From positions 1,984,001 through 2,048,000 of the forward strand of contig NZ_CP115670.1 of NCBI RefSeq assembly GCF_027886475.1: a stretch of DNA of 64,000 nucleotides, read 5' to 3'. Under the pieces are notes generated by a model that was given only the letters and a program-made list of their open reading frames with translations, searched no databases and had not been told where the DNA came from. Of this stretch, positions 38,712-47,958 are shown in pieces; the first letter of the stretch is position 1, and every line of letters starts with the position of its first letter. The translations under genes and the position numbers were made by a program. Source of the DNA: Corynebacterium sp. SCR221107. GTDB lineage: Bacteria; Actinomycetota; Actinomycetes; Mycobacteriales; Mycobacteriaceae.

Positions 38712-39704
38712 GTGTCCGGACGCAATCTCGGGGAGCTTCACAATACCTACGCCCAGTTCGAGCGTGCCCATCCTCATGCGGCTGAGGAATTCAATTGGGC
38801 GATCGAGTCCGTCCTTTCTGATGCTGGCCTTACTTTCGACCGCGTAAGCGCGCGGATGAAACAATGGCGCTCCTTGAAGTCGAAGGCGACCAAGCGCAAC
38901 GCCAAGGGGGAATACGTCTACGCCAACCCGTGGACAGACATCCACGACATTATCGGGGTTCGGATTACTACGTTTCATTCCACTGAAATCCCCGAAATCA
39001 TCGAGGCTCTGCGTGATCAGTTCATCGTGCGGCGCTCTGTGGATAAGGCCGCCCAAACACGCATCGCCGGTGATTTTGGCTATGGATCCCACCACCTCAT
39101 TTTGGAAGTCGACGACCGAGTCGATGAGCTGAATGCTTATAAAGGCTGGCAATTCGAGGTGCAAATCCGCACCGTTTTACAGCATGCATGGGCCGAATTC
39201 GAGCATGACATCCGTTACAAACGCTCCGGTCGCCCACTGGATCCGCGGGTCGATCGCGCCTTCACCTTGGCGGCCGGGCTCATCGAGCTGGCTGATCAAC
39301 AGTTCGATCAAATCGCTGCCATTCAAGAACCCGAAGCCAGCCCTGCCAACGACGTGGAGCTTAACGCGAAGACGCTTCCAGGTATCATCGCGATGATTGT
39401 TGGTTCTCGGTTTCCGCAGTCGCGCATGGAAGACTATTCCTTCCTCGAGGAGCTGCTCGATGCCCACGGGATTACTACTGTTAGCCAGCTTCGTGAGTTG
39501 CTGCGCGGGGATTCGATCGACGAAGTGACCGCGAAGATGAAGTATCGCTTCAAGCCTGGTCAGATTCGCATCGTCGACGATCTCCTCCTGCAGCGATTTG
39601 GCGAGGAACATATTCGCCTCACCGCAGGTCTGGGTTCCCGCTCCGCTGCCCGTGAAGGCAAGCTGCGTCATCGCTTGGAGGCCCTTGGCGTCGGCAAGCA
39701 GTGA
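38712..39704 (+). CDS. RelA/SpoT-type small alarmone synthetase
   Basis: 330 aa; (p)ppGpp synthetase domain in about residues 30-190 without HD hydrolase, TGS or ACT domains. Motifs: KSKATKRNA, DIIGVRITTF, SHHLILEV and EVQIRTVLQHAWAEFEHDIRYK. At the conserved GYxS(L/Y)H element this protein has GYGSHH, i.e. Gly where long RelA enzymes usually have Arg. The C-terminal 130 residues are helical and not typical of the minimal synthetases. Likely the same gene as the stand-alone synthetase RelS of C. glutamicum. GTG start with a strong AGGAGGGG 7 nt upstream. Confidence 0.85.
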   Translation: MSGRNLGELHNTYAQFERAHPHAAEEFNWAIESVLSDAGLTFDRVSARMKQWRSLKSKATKRNAKGEYVYANPWTDIHDIIGVRITTFHSTEIPEIIEALRDQFIVRRSVDKAAQTRIAGDFGYGSHHLILEVDDRVDELNAYKGWQFEVQIRTVLQHAWAEFEHDIRYKRSGRPLDPRVDRAFTLAAGLIELADQQFDQIAAIQEPEASPANDVELNAKTLPGIIAMIVGSRFPQSRMEDYSFLEELLDAHGITTVSQLRELLRGDSIDEVTAKMKYRFKPGQIRIVDDLLLQRFGEEHIRLTAGLGSRSAAREGKLRHRLEALGVGKQ

Positions 39705-39858
39705 ATGGCCGATCAAAGAAACCGCACGGGCACGGCGCGCGAAGGTCCGGTGCGCGCCTTCGCCTCGCTCCCAGGGCAGTTACGTGTGGGTACCTCCAAG
39801 CGCGCATCAGCGTGGTCTTCTTAAAATTCTCGCTTCATTAGGGTAAAAACTATAGGTG

Positions 39859-39942
39859 CAACCACTCGTCACAAGAGGACGTATCGGTATCTTGCGGGAG
39901 TTGTGGTTGACAACCACTTAAACGAGTCCTTGAGGAGAAATA
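39859..39942 (+). promoter_or_regulatory. structured leader of the 47-aa gene
   Basis: The octamer CAACCACT occurs twice (39859-39866 and 39911-39918); GTGGTTG (39903-39909) between them can pair with either copy. ACTCGT (39864-39869) is also complementary to ACGAGT (39922-39927), next to the GAGGAG ribosome site (39932-39937). Mutually exclusive pairing of this kind is what an attenuator or translation switch needs. An AT-rich stretch (39820-39857) is the probable promoter. Confidence 0.4.
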
Positions 39943-40086
39943 ATGCTGAGTTCGATCCAAGTCCCCACCCTGGCTGACTTCCCGCAGGTCGCAGACTTCC
40001 TACACGTGTGGGCGCTATACATTGCCGACAACCTGCGCCCGCTGGGAATCGACTTCCCTCCGGCTACGTGGGGACTGGGTCTGTAA
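39943..40086 (+). CDS. small acidic protein, 47 aa, unknown
   Basis: ATG with a GAGGAG 5 nt upstream opens a 47-codon frame, MLSSIQVPTLADFPQ to ATWGLGL, closed by TAA and followed by a hairpin terminator. The peptide has four Asp, one Arg, no Lys or Cys and no signal peptide; the middle (ADFLHVWALYIADNL) would form an amphipathic helix. In size, acidity and lack of signal peptide it recalls the mycolic-membrane channel peptides PorA/PorH of corynebacteria, but I see no sequence match to them. Placed between the alarmone synthetase and the convergent S4 gene. Confidence 0.7.
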   Translation: MLSSIQVPTLADFPQVADFLHVWALYIADNLRPLGIDFPPATWGLGL

Positions 40087-40178
40087 TTTCGACCGTTTTT
40101 CCTTTCTCCTGGTGGGTTTGACCTTGATTGAGCGCATAAGACGGGCTCGTTTTCATTGAACAGACACCGGAATATATT

Positions 40179-40216
40179 AGACCTGCTACGCATCTGGCGT
40201 AACAGGTCTTTTTTAG
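40179..40216 (+). terminator. terminator of the 47-aa gene
   Basis: AGACCTG-C-TACGC pairs with GCGTA-A-CAGGTCT (12 pairs, one mismatch), loop ATCTG, followed by TTTTTT. Also abuts the S4 gene stop on the other strand and may serve both. Confidence 0.88.
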
Positions 40217-40638
40217 CGTCTGCCTTGGAGGCGGTCGATCTCTCGACGTTCCTTTTTCGTCGGCCGCCCAGCGCCACGGTCGCGGCGCGGCATCGACAAC
40301 AGTATTTCCTTCGGCGGTGGTGGCGGTGAATGGTCGATGTAGCAGGTCGTCGCGATGGCGGCCCCCACCCTTTTGCGAATGGTGCGGGTGACCTCGACAT
40401 CGATCTCGCGGTGATCGGCCCACACCCGTACCCTGTCGCCGGGGACTACCGTCTGTGAGGGCTTGACCGGCTTGCCGTTGAGCTTGACATGCCCTGCCTT
40501 GCACGCCTCGCCTGCGAGGGAGCGAGTCTTTAATAGTCGCACCGCCCATACCCACGCATCGATGCGCACCGGCTTCGTGTCATCGATGCCTTGAATGCCA
40601 CCTGTGCTAGGGGAAGGTCGAGCCGAGGATGTGGTCAT
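40213..40638 (-). CDS. S4-domain RNA-binding protein (Hsp15-like)
   Basis: 141 aa. S4 RNA-binding domain in about residues 24-85: RIDAWVWAVRLLKTRSLAGEACKAGHVKLNGKPVKPS, then VVPGDRVRVW; basic C-terminal tail (GRPTKKERREIDRLQGRR). HslR/Hsp15 binds stalled 50S subunits carrying nascent chains. Last gene in the series ilvA-yigZ-small membrane protein-S4. Confidence 0.88.
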   Translation of the reverse strand: MTTSSARPSPSTGGIQGIDDTKPVRIDAWVWAVRLLKTRSLAGEACKAGHVKLNGKPVKPSQTVVPGDRVRVWADHREIDVEVTRTIRKRVGAAIATTCYIDHSPPPPPKEILLSMPRRDRGAGRPTKKERREIDRLQGRR

Positions 40639-40670
40639 GGAAGTTGATAATCTCGTGGTTGGCAGTGGGC

Positions 40671-40901
40671 TTAATAATCTTTGTGATTGACGATCTTTTG
40701 GACCTTGTTCCAGTTCGTCCAGCCACCGACGACGGCGACGATCAGGCCGATAATCAGGTAGCCGATGCCACCGGTGAGGCCCCAGAGGGCGACACCGCCG
40801 ATAACGCCCACTCCCACAGAGACTGCGGCATTGCGGGAATAGCGGCGTACGTCGGCCTTGCGTTGAGCGATTGGGTTATTCGGGCGTGGCTGCATAGTCA
40901 T
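40671..40901 (-). CDS. small two-helix membrane protein
   Basis: About 76 aa from ATG 40901 (MTMQPRPNNPIAQRKADVRRY); basic N-terminus, then two adjacent hydrophobic segments (AAVSVGVGVIGGVALWG and IGYLIIGLIVAVVGGW) and a short tail. Function unknown. Begins 11 bp past the yigZ stop, likely co-transcribed. The frame reaches a TTG at 40925, less likely as a start. Confidence 0.65.
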   Translation of the reverse strand: MTMQPRPNNPIAQRKADVRRYSRNAAVSVGVGVIGGVALWGLTGGIGYLIIGLIVAVVGGWTNWNKVQKIVNHKDY

Positions 40902-40912
40902 GCTAAGTGATT

Positions 40913-41548
40913 CTATTCCACCCAATCGATCCCGGCATCAATCACCCGGGCGCCGCCGGAGGTCAGCGCGGCGAGGGTTGCCTCCAGCTCCGGCCGGGTA
41001 CCGGGCACAACCGCAATTGTGTAGGTAACCCGGGCGCCGTAGTCGACGTCGCGAATGAAATAGCCGCGTCCACGAATCTCTGCCTCCAACCGGCCTGCGT
41101 CGGCGTGAGCGAAGGAAACCTGGACGAGCTCTCGTCGGGAGCGGGTCACGGATGCGACCTGTTCTAGCCCCTGGGCAACCGAGTCCGAGTAGGCGTGCAC
41201 GAGCCCGCCCGCGCCGAGCTTGATTCCCCCGAAGTAGCGCACCGTCACCGCCACCACGTCGAGCAACCCGGAGCCGCGCAGCACGTCGAGCATGGGAGTG
41301 CCTGCCGTGCCGGAGGGCTCCCCGTCGTCGCTGGAGCGCTCGATGGGGTTGGCTTCCTCGACGTGGATGATAAAGGCGCTGCAATGGTGGCGGGCGTCGG
41401 GGTAGCGCTTTTTCAGCTCACCGATAAACTGCCGCGCCTGGGCTTCGTCCTCGGCGCGCTTGATGAAGGTCAGGAACTTCGAGCGCTTGATCTCGATCTC
41501 GTTGAAGAATTCAACGCCCTGTTTCGGGCGACAGTAGCTTTCCTCCAC
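40913..41548 (-). CDS. YigZ/IMPACT family protein
   Basis: 211 aa with an N-terminal UPF0029/Impact domain (family signature DDGEPSGTAGTPML, then VVAVTVRYFGGIKLGAGGLV) and a C-terminal DUF1949-like domain. IMPACT proteins in eukaryotes affect the Gcn2 pathway; the bacterial role is unclear. GTG start, with AGG 8 nt upstream, 24 bp after the ilvA stop. Confidence 0.88.
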   Translation of the reverse strand: MEESYCRPKQGVEFFNEIEIKRSKFLTFIKRAEDEAQARQFIGELKKRYPDARHHCSAFIIHVEEANPIERSSDDGEPSGTAGTPMLDVLRGSGLLDVVAVTVRYFGGIKLGAGGLVHAYSDSVAQGLEQVASVTRSRRELVQVSFAHADAGRLEAEIRGRGYFIRDVDYGARVTYTIAVVPGTRPELEATLAALTSGGARVIDAGIDWVE

Positions 41549-41572
41549 TGTGGATACCTAGCAGTGCCCGCT

Positions 41573-42877
41573 TTAGTTGCGCACCAGGTAGCTGTATTCG
41601 ACCGAATCTGGCTCGAGGCGGCGGCACTCGATGCGGGAGGCGTCCATGCGCTCCAGCAGTCCCGGCAGGTCCTTGGCGTTGCCCAGCTGCAGGCCCACCA
41701 AGGCCGTGCCGGTCTCGCGGTTGTTGCGCTTGAGATACTCGAACAAGGTGACGTCGTCGTCGGGGCCCAAGATCTCGTTGAGGAAGGTGCGCAGCTGGCC
41801 AGGCTCCTGCGGGAAGTTGACCAGGAAGTAGTGCTTGAGTCCTCGGTGGACCAGGGAGCGCTCCATGATCTCCGCGTAGCGCAGCACATCGTTGTTGCCG
41901 CCGGAGATGATACACACGACCACAGAGCCGGGGCTGAGCTTGAGCTCCTTGAGCCCCGCGACCGACAAGGCTCCAGCAGGTTCAGCGATAATGCCCTCGT
42001 TTTGATAAAGGTCGAGCATCTCGGTGCACACGGCACCCTCGCTGACCGTCATGGCGTGCAGTCGACCCTTGTTGGCCTCGATGATCTCGAAGTTGAGATC
42101 GCCGATGCGCTTGACAGCCGCGCCGTCGACGAAGGAGTCGACCGACGAAAGGGTGACCGGCTCGTTAGCCTCCAGCGCAGCCTTCATCGACGGTGCTCCC
42201 AGTGGCTCCACACCGACAACGGCGGTGCGTGGGGACATGTCGGCGAAGTAGCAGAGGTTGCCCGACAACAACCCGCCGCCACCGACCGGGATGACGATGG
42301 TGTCGAGCGACTTGCCTAGGCTGGTCAGCTGGGTGAGGATCTCAGCGGCCACGGTGCCCTGGCCGATGATGGTGTCGCGGTTGTCGAAGGGCTCGATCAT
42401 CGTCGCGCCGGTGCTTGCCGCATACTCGCGGGCGGCTGTGGCCGCCTCATCGAAGTTCGCGCCGGTGACCACGAGCTCGACCCACTGCCCGCCGTGGACC
42501 TTGATGCGGTCGCGCTTTTGCTTCGGGGTCGCCGAGGGTACGTAGATACGCCCCTTAATGCCCATCGAGCGGCAGGCAAATGCCACGCCCTGGGCGTGAT
42601 TGCCGGCTGAGGCGGCGACGATACCTGCGGCGCGCTGATCGTCGGAAAGCTGGGAGATGGCGTTGACCGCGCCGCGGATCTTATAGGAGCGCACCGACTG
42701 CAGATCCTCGCGCTTGAGGTATACCTCCGCACCTGTGACCTCGGATAGGCGCGGGCAATACTGGAGCGGAGTCGGAGCAATGTACGCAGAAATTCGGGCC
42801 TGAGCGACCTGAATGTCAGAGGCATGGATGGTGCCTGCTTGTGACTTCTCTGACGATGCATTGCTTTCAGTACTCAT
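41573..42877 (-). CDS. ilvA: threonine dehydratase (biosynthetic)
   Basis: PLP enzyme that deaminates threonine to 2-oxobutyrate, the first step of isoleucine synthesis. PLP lysine in SVRSYKIRGAVNAI; GNHAQGVAFAC and the glycine loop PVGGGGLLSG bind cofactor phosphate. C-terminal regulatory domain of about 95 residues (ACT-like, KHYFLVNFPQEPGQLR), a single copy as in the short corynebacterial form that responds to isoleucine. 434 aa. Start has TAAGAT 8 nt upstream and no ribosome site. Confidence 0.95.
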   Translation of the reverse strand: MSTESNASSEKSQAGTIHASDIQVAQARISAYIAPTPLQYCPRLSEVTGAEVYLKREDLQSVRSYKIRGAVNAISQLSDDQRAAGIVAASAGNHAQGVAFACRSMGIKGRIYVPSATPKQKRDRIKVHGGQWVELVVTGANFDEAATAAREYAASTGATMIEPFDNRDTIIGQGTVAAEILTQLTSLGKSLDTIVIPVGGGGLLSGNLCYFADMSPRTAVVGVEPLGAPSMKAALEANEPVTLSSVDSFVDGAAVKRIGDLNFEIIEANKGRLHAMTVSEGAVCTEMLDLYQNEGIIAEPAGALSVAGLKELKLSPGSVVVCIISGGNNDVLRYAEIMERSLVHRGLKHYFLVNFPQEPGQLRTFLNEILGPDDDVTLFEYLKRNNRETGTALVGLQLGNAKDLPGLLERMDASRIECRRLEPDSVEYSYLVRN

Positions 42878-42885
42878 GGAAGGAA

Positions 42886-42891
42886 ATCTTA
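42886..42891 (-). promoter_or_regulatory. -10 hexamer of ilvA (leaderless)
   Basis: TAAGAT on the minus strand, 8 nt before the ilvA ATG; the intervening TTCCTTCC is the opposite of a ribosome site. Confidence 0.6.
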
Positions 42892-42941
42892 GTCACTTAC
42901 TCCCTTTCGCGTGCCCTTGGGGGCGGGTTTGAGCATGTGGC

Positions 42942-42969
42942 ATGCGCTTGCCGACGCCCTGCGGTTTCG
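42942..42969 (+). repeat. dispersed intergenic motif, copy 9
   Basis: ATGCGCTTGCCGACGCCCTG followed by CGGTTTCG; upstream of ilvA. Confidence 0.7.
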
Positions 42970-43163
42970 ACACCTCCTTCCCGGCCTTAGGCGTTACTAC
43001 GCGCGGTGCAAATACCGCAGCTAGGGGCTCGACAAACCACTGGAGGATTGGCTTGAAAGCCTGATTCTTCTGCCAAGACGATTAGCACCTTATTCGCGAG
43101 GCTTGGCGGCAGTGGACGAACGCATAGACCCAAAGCCGCGCGCATATCCCTGTCGATTGTTAG

Positions 43164-43220
43164 GCCGTAGGCGTCGTAAAGCAAGCAGTGCATTCATGCT
43201 TGCCGACGCCTACGGCTCTT
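43164..43220. repeat. inverted pair of the dispersed motif (copies 10 and 11)
   Basis: A minus-strand copy (43164-43187) and a plus-strand copy (43195-43220) face each other. GCCGTAGGCGTCG (43164-43176) and CGACGCCTACGGC (43204-43216) form a perfect 13-bp stem around a 27-nt loop, in which AAGCA and TGCTT can pair further. It lies 11 bp past the dnaE stop and may act as a terminator-like hairpin, though without a T-run. Confidence 0.75.
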
Positions 43221-43230
43221 GGGCACGGAC

Positions 43231-46200
43231 CTAGCCGAGAATGCCCGGCCCCATCGTCGCCTTGAGATCGCCCATCAGCGATGCCGAGCGGTTGACCCGC
43301 AGGTGCTCGCCTAAGATCATGACGGTGGACTCGTCGCCGTTGACGAGGTTGAGGTAGACGTCCGACTCGCCGGAATTGGCCACGAGGACCTGCTTAAGCT
43401 TGGCGATGTTGTTCATCGTGCACTGCTCGGTGCGCAGAGTCAGGCGCAGAGGCAGTCCGGAGCCGTTGCCGGGCCCTAGGTCGGGGATCTTGAGATCGTC
43501 GCAGAACAGTGACATGCGATCGTCGCGGATGGAAACGTGGGCCTTGGCAAGGATGATATTGTCCTCGACAATCTGGGAGCCGACGATCGCGTAGACCTTG
43601 TTAAATACGAGCAGGTCCACGGAGGCTCCGTGGTGGTCTTCGATGGTCACGATCGCCCAGGGGGAGCCATCCTTTTTGGAGAAGCGGCGATCCACGCCGG
43701 AAATGATACCACCGATCTGGACCTCGGTTCCATTCTTCAGATCACCAGCCAGAATGGAGGTCAGCTCCGTGTCGGTCTGGGCGTCGAGGGCCTCCTCGAA
43801 ACCATCGAGCGGGTGTCCGGAGACGTAGAGGCCGAGCATCTCCCGCTCGAGGGCCAGCTGATGCTTGCGGTCCCAATTATCCTCGGGCACGGTCACGGCG
43901 AACACATTGTCCACGCCAGCATCGTCGCCACCGAGGCCGGCGAAGAGGTCAAACTGTCCCTTGTCGGCGGCCTTTTTCGTGGAGATGACCGAGTCCACCG
44001 CATCCTCGTGAATCATCATCAGGCCCTTACGCGGATGCCCGAGCGAATCAAAGGCCCCAGCCTTGATCAGCGACTCGGTCACGCGCTTATTGCAGGCCAC
44101 CGTGTCGATCTTGTCGAGATAGTCCGAGAAGTCCTTGAACAGGCCCTTTTCCTCGCGCGCCTTGACAATGGAGGCGACCACGTCCTCGCCGACGTTGCGC
44201 ACTGCGCCTAGGCCGAAGCGGATGTCCTGGCCAACCGGGAGGAAGTTCAAGGCCGACTCGTTGACATCCGGGGACAACACGGAGATGCCCAGGTGGCGGC
44301 AGTCGGAAAGGTAGATAGCGGACTTGTCCTTGCGGTCAGCCACCGAGGTCAGAAGGGCTGCCATGTACTCGGCGGTGTAGTTAGCCTTGAGGTAGGCGGT
44401 CCAATAAGACACCAGGCCGTAGCCTGCCGCGTGGGACTTGTTGAATGCGTAGGACGCGAAAGGCTCGATGGTGCCCCACAGCGCGTCCATGGCGTCCTTG
44501 CTAAAGCCGTTGGATTGCATGCCCGCCCAGAACTTCTCGTATTGGGCGGCGAGCACCTCCGGCTTCTTCTTACCCATCGCCTTTCGGAAGCCGTCTGCCT
44601 CACCGGCGGTGTAGTTGGCTACCTTGCGCGAGATCTCCATGATCTGCTCCTGGTAGACGATCAAACCGTAGGTTTCATCCAGGATCTGCTTCAGCGGCTC
44701 CTCCAGCTCCGGGTGAATCGGCTCGATCGGTTTGCGGCCGTTTTTGCGATCCGCGTAATCCCAGTGGGCGTTCACACCCATCGGACCTGGGCGGTACAGC
44801 GCGAGCGAGGCCACGATGTCGTTGAAGCCAGTGGGCTGCATGCGCTTGAGCAGCTCCTGCATGCCACCGGAGTCGAGCTGGAAGATGCCCAGGGTATCGC
44901 CCCGCGACAGCAGCTCGTAAACCTTGGGGTCGGTGGTCGCCAGGGCCTCCAGGTGGACTTCTTCCCCGCGGTTAATTTTGATGTTTTCCAGCGCATCACC
45001 GATGACGGTGAGGTTTCGCAGCCCCAGGAAGTCCATCTTCAGTAGGCCAATGGCCTCGCACGCAGGGTAAGGCCAGCCGGTGATCAGGGCGCCGTCGTTG
45101 GCGCGCTTCCACATGGGGATGTGGTCCATGAGCGGCACGGAGGCCATGATCACGGCACAGGCGTGCACGCCCGCCTGACGCACCACGCCTTCGAGGCCGC
45201 GGGCGGTGTCGTAGATCTTCTTGACATCCGGGTCGGTTTCGATGAGGCTGCGCACCTCACCGGCCTCGCCATAGCGCGGATGCTCGGGGTCCATGATGCC
45301 AGAAAGCGGGATGTCCTTGGCCATGATCGCCGGTGGCAGTGCCTTCGTGATGCGGTCGGCGATCTGGTATCCGGGTTGGCCATACTGCACGCGGGCGGAG
45401 TCCTTGATGGCCTGCTTAGTCTTCACCGTACCGAAGGTGATCACCTGGGCGATCTTGTCCTCGCCCCAGCGCTCGGAGGCGTAGCGGATCATCTCGGAGC
45501 GGCGGCGATCGTCGAAGTCGATATCGATATCCGGCGCGGACGGACGCTCGGGATTCAAGAATCGCTCGAACAGCAGACCATGCTCGATGGGGTCGATATT
45601 GGTAATCGTCAACGCGTACGCCACAAGTGCGCCCGCGGCCGAGCCACGGCCCGGCCCCACACGGATACCAATGCTGCGGGCGTGCTTGATGAGCTCGGCG
45701 ACGATGAGGAAGTAGGAAGGATAACCCTTCATGTCGATGACGCTAATCTCATATTCCGCGCGCTCGATATAGTCCTGCGGCACCTCCTTGCCCGGGAAGC
45801 GGTCCTGGAGCCCGCGCATGACCTCTTCGCGCAGCCACGTGGTCGGGGTGTGGCCTTCCGGCACGTCGGCGATCGGCATGCGGTCGTGCGGGTGTTCTTC
45901 CCACAGGGTGTCGTAGTCCTGCACGCGTTCGGCGATCCACAGGGTGTTGTCACACGCGTCGGGCACGAGGTGGTCCCAGATCTCGCGCATCTGCTCGGCG
46001 GACTTGATGTAGTAGCCGGAGCCATCGAACTTGAATCGGTCCGGGTCCGAGAGCGTCTTGCCGGTCTGCACGCACAGCATGGCCTCGTGTGCCTGCGCCT
46101 GGGATTCCAGGACGTAGTGGCAGTCGTTGGTCACTAGAGGAGGAAGGTTGAGCTTGCGTCCGATCTCGAGCAGCTCGGTGCGCACGCGGTTTTCGATCTC

Positions 46201-46791
46201 GAGGCCGTGGTCCATCAGTTCGAGGAAGTAATTGTCCTTGCCGTAGATGTCTTGCCACATGGCGGCCGCCTCCAGCGCCTGGTCGAATTGGCCTAGGCGC
46301 AGCCTGGTTTGCACGTCACCCGAGGGACAGCCGGTGGTGGCGATGATGCCGGTGGCGTGCTCGGCGATCAGCTCCGCATCCATGCGCGGCCACTTGCCCA
46401 ACTGCCCCTCGTAGGAGGCCAGCGAGGAGAGTTTGAACAGGTTGTGCAGGCCCTCGGCGGTCTCAGCCAGCATCGTCTGGTGCAGGTAGGCGCCGGAGGC
46501 CGAGACGTCATCGGCCTTCTGGTGCGGCTCACCCCAGCGCACGCGCTGCTTGTTGAAGCGGGAATCCGGCGCGAGGTAAGCCTCGATGCCGATAATCGGC
46601 TTGACCCCCGCTTTCTTCATCGCGCGGTAAAAAGCGTCAGACCCGAACATGTTGCCATGGTCGGTCATGCCCACGGCCGGCATCCCTTGCCGAGAGACCT
46701 CTTCGGCGAGCATATCCACCTTCGCCATGCCATCGAGCATGGAGTACTCCGTGTGGTTGTGTAGGTGTACGAAGGAGGATTTTTTTGCCAT
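43231..46791 (-). CDS. dnaE: DNA polymerase III alpha subunit
   Basis: Replicative polymerase (1186 aa). N-terminal PHP domain [15 protein letters not shown]; polymerase active-site aspartates in [27 protein letters not shown]-terminal OB-fold ([20 protein letters not shown]). Start at ATG 46791 ([10 protein letters not shown]): homologues begin here and a TATGAT hexamer lies 7 nt upstream, so the longer frame to 46866 is rejected. Monocistronic by appearance. Confidence 0.97.
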   Translation of the reverse strand: MAKKSSFVHLHNHTEYSMLDGMAKVDMLAEEVSRQGMPAVGMTDHGNMFGSDAFYRAMKKAGVKPIIGIEAYLAPDSRFNKQRVRWGEPHQKADDVSASGAYLHQTMLAETAEGLHNLFKLSSLASYEGQLGKWPRMDAELIAEHATGIIATTGCPSGDVQTRLRLGQFDQALEAAAMWQDIYGKDNYFLELMDHGLEIENRVRTELLEIGRKLNLPPLVTNDCHYVLESQAQAHEAMLCVQTGKTLSDPDRFKFDGSGYYIKSAEQMREIWDHLVPDACDNTLWIAERVQDYDTLWEEHPHDRMPIADVPEGHTPTTWLREEVMRGLQDRFPGKEVPQDYIERAEYEISVIDMKGYPSYFLIVAELIKHARSIGIRVGPGRGSAAGALVAYALTITNIDPIEHGLLFERFLNPERPSAPDIDIDFDDRRRSEMIRYASERWGEDKIAQVITFGTVKTKQAIKDSARVQYGQPGYQIADRITKALPPAIMAKDIPLSGIMDPEHPRYGEAGEVRSLIETDPDVKKIYDTARGLEGVVRQAGVHACAVIMASVPLMDHIPMWKRANDGALITGWPYPACEAIGLLKMDFLGLRNLTVIGDALENIKINRGEEVHLEALATTDPKVYELLSRGDTLGIFQLDSGGMQELLKRMQPTGFNDIVASLALYRPGPMGVNAHWDYADRKNGRKPIEPIHPELEEPLKQILDETYGLIVYQEQIMEISRKVANYTAGEADGFRKAMGKKKPEVLAAQYEKFWAGMQSNGFSKDAMDALWGTIEPFASYAFNKSHAAGYGLVSYWTAYLKANYTAEYMAALLTSVADRKDKSAIYLSDCRHLGISVLSPDVNESALNFLPVGQDIRFGLGAVRNVGEDVVASIVKAREEKGLFKDFSDYLDKIDTVACNKRVTESLIKAGAFDSLGHPRKGLMMIHEDAVDSVISTKKAADKGQFDLFAGLGGDDAGVDNVFAVTVPEDNWDRKHQLALEREMLGLYVSGHPLDGFEEALDAQTDTELTSILAGDLKNGTEVQIGGIISGVDRRFSKKDGSPWAIVTIEDHHGASVDLLVFNKVYAIVGSQIVEDNIILAKAHVSIRDDRMSLFCDDLKIPDLGPGNGSGLPLRLTLRTEQCTMNNIAKLKQVLVANSGESDVYLNLVNGDESTVMILGEHLRVNRSASLMGDLKATMGPGILG

Positions 46792-46798
46792 GCCCAAG

Positions 46799-46804
46799 AT
46801 CATA
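46799..46804 (-). promoter_or_regulatory. -10 hexamer of dnaE (leaderless)
   Basis: TATGAT on the minus strand, 7 nt before the dnaE ATG; no ribosome site. Confidence 0.68.
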
Positions 46805-46932
46805 GAGGAAGCGTCAAACTCACACCGTTGGCCATGGCGTCCTGCCAGCTCACCCACATTTTCCACTATTGCCCACCGTTGTCACTTACGAAGCGGCGGG
46901 TGCCCACATCAACGTTTTCAGCGCGTGAGGTT

Positions 46933-46956
46933 TTCGCTTTCCGACGATGACCTGCG
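46933..46956 (+). repeat. dispersed motif, copy 12
   Basis: TTCGCTTTCCGACGATGACC, between dnaE and rarD; same GATG variant of the right half as copy 3. Confidence 0.45.
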
Positions 46957-47067
46957 CAGTGCATATTTATTCACAACCTGAGGCACACAGGTTTCTACCA
47001 TTTTCCCGCGACCACCGGTTTTGCACTGAATCGAGATAGGTAATGCTTGCCAACCATTTTCAGGCGT

Positions 47068-47073
47068 TATCAT
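47068..47073 (+). promoter_or_regulatory. -10 hexamer of rarD (leaderless)
   Basis: TATCAT, 6 nt before GTG 47080, with TTGCCA at 47047 as a possible -35 (15-bp spacer). Confidence 0.55.
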
Positions 47074-47079
47074 GTTTCG

Positions 47080-47958
47080 GTGACGTACGGAATCTTGGCC
47101 TATCTCCTATGGGGACTCTTCCCCGCTTATTTCCCGCTCCTCATACCGACAGCACCGGTGGAGATCATCGCCCACCGCCTCGTGTGGACGGGCGTATTTA
47201 TGGCGATTGTCATGACTGTCACCAAGCAGTGGGGCCACCTGCGTCGGGCTAATGCGAAAACGTGGGCGCGGGTCACGGTGGCATCGGTTCTCATCGCAGC
47301 CAACTGGCTAATCTACGTCATCGCGGTCAACTCGGGACACGTGGCCGACGCCGCCCTAGGCTATTTCATCAATCCCTTAGTCAGCGTGATGCTCGGCGTG
47401 GTATTCCTGCACGAACGGCTGCGTAAGTTGCAGACCGCCTCGGTCATCATCGCGACCATCGCGGTTCTCGTCTTGACCATCGTTGGTGGGCACCCGCCCA
47501 TTATGGGACTGGGTTTGGCTTTTTCTTTTGGCCTGTACGGACTGGTGAAAAAGGGACTCGACCTGCCAGCCACGGCCTCGCTGGCAGGCGAGACCCTCGT
47601 TTTGCTTCCCGTGGCCTTGGGTTACATCATCTACCTAGAGGTCCAAGGCACCGGCACGTTTACCTCGGAGGGCCCGGGGCACGCGGCGCTGCTTATCTCC
47701 GCCGGCTTGGTAACAGCAGTCCCGCTGCTGTTTTTCGGCATGGCCACAAAGCTCATCCCACTGTCAACCATCGGCATGCTCCAGTACATGACTCCAACCA
47801 TCCAGATGTTGTGGGCCGTGTTTGTGAAAGATGAACACCTCGAGCCGATCCGGTGGATCGGCTTCATCATCATCTGGATTTCGGTTGTCGTCTACCTTTA
47901 CGACATGCTCAAACACACTTGGTCCACCCGTCGCCGCATCGACGTCGATCCCGAATAA
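47080..47958 (+). CDS. rarD: RarD/EamA-type permease
   Basis: Drug/metabolite transporter superfamily protein with ten predicted helices in two EamA halves; 292 aa from GTG 47080 (VTYGILAYLLWGLFPAYFPL). RarD signature features: the N-terminal LLWGLFPAYF, the HRLVWTGVF stretch and QYMTPTIQMLWAVFV near the end. Substrate unknown. The frame extends to TTG 47047, but that codon lies in the likely -35 box. Confidence 0.87.
   Translation: MTYGILAYLLWGLFPAYFPLLIPTAPVEIIAHRLVWTGVFMAIVMTVTKQWGHLRRANAKTWARVTVASVLIAANWLIYVIAVNSGHVADAALGYFINPLVSVMLGVVFLHERLRKLQTASVIIATIAVLVLTIVGGHPPIMGLGLAFSFGLYGLVKKGLDLPATASLAGETLVLLPVALGYIIYLEVQGTGTFTSEGPGHAALLISAGLVTAVPLLFFGMATKLIPLSTIGMLQYMTPTIQMLWAVFVKDEHLEPIRWIGFIIIWISVVVYLYDMLKHTWSTRRRIDVDPE

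Larger units (their letters stand above)
42878..43230. other. dnaE to ilvA gap rich in dispersed motifs
   Basis: 353 bp with no gene and three copies of the dispersed motif (42942 and the inverted pair 43164-43216). Confidence 0.6.

Noticed and set aside
39686..39703. Match to the dispersed motif at the end of the synthetase gene
   Set aside because: It encodes the last residues of the protein in a sensible reading frame; counted as possible chance rather than a copy.
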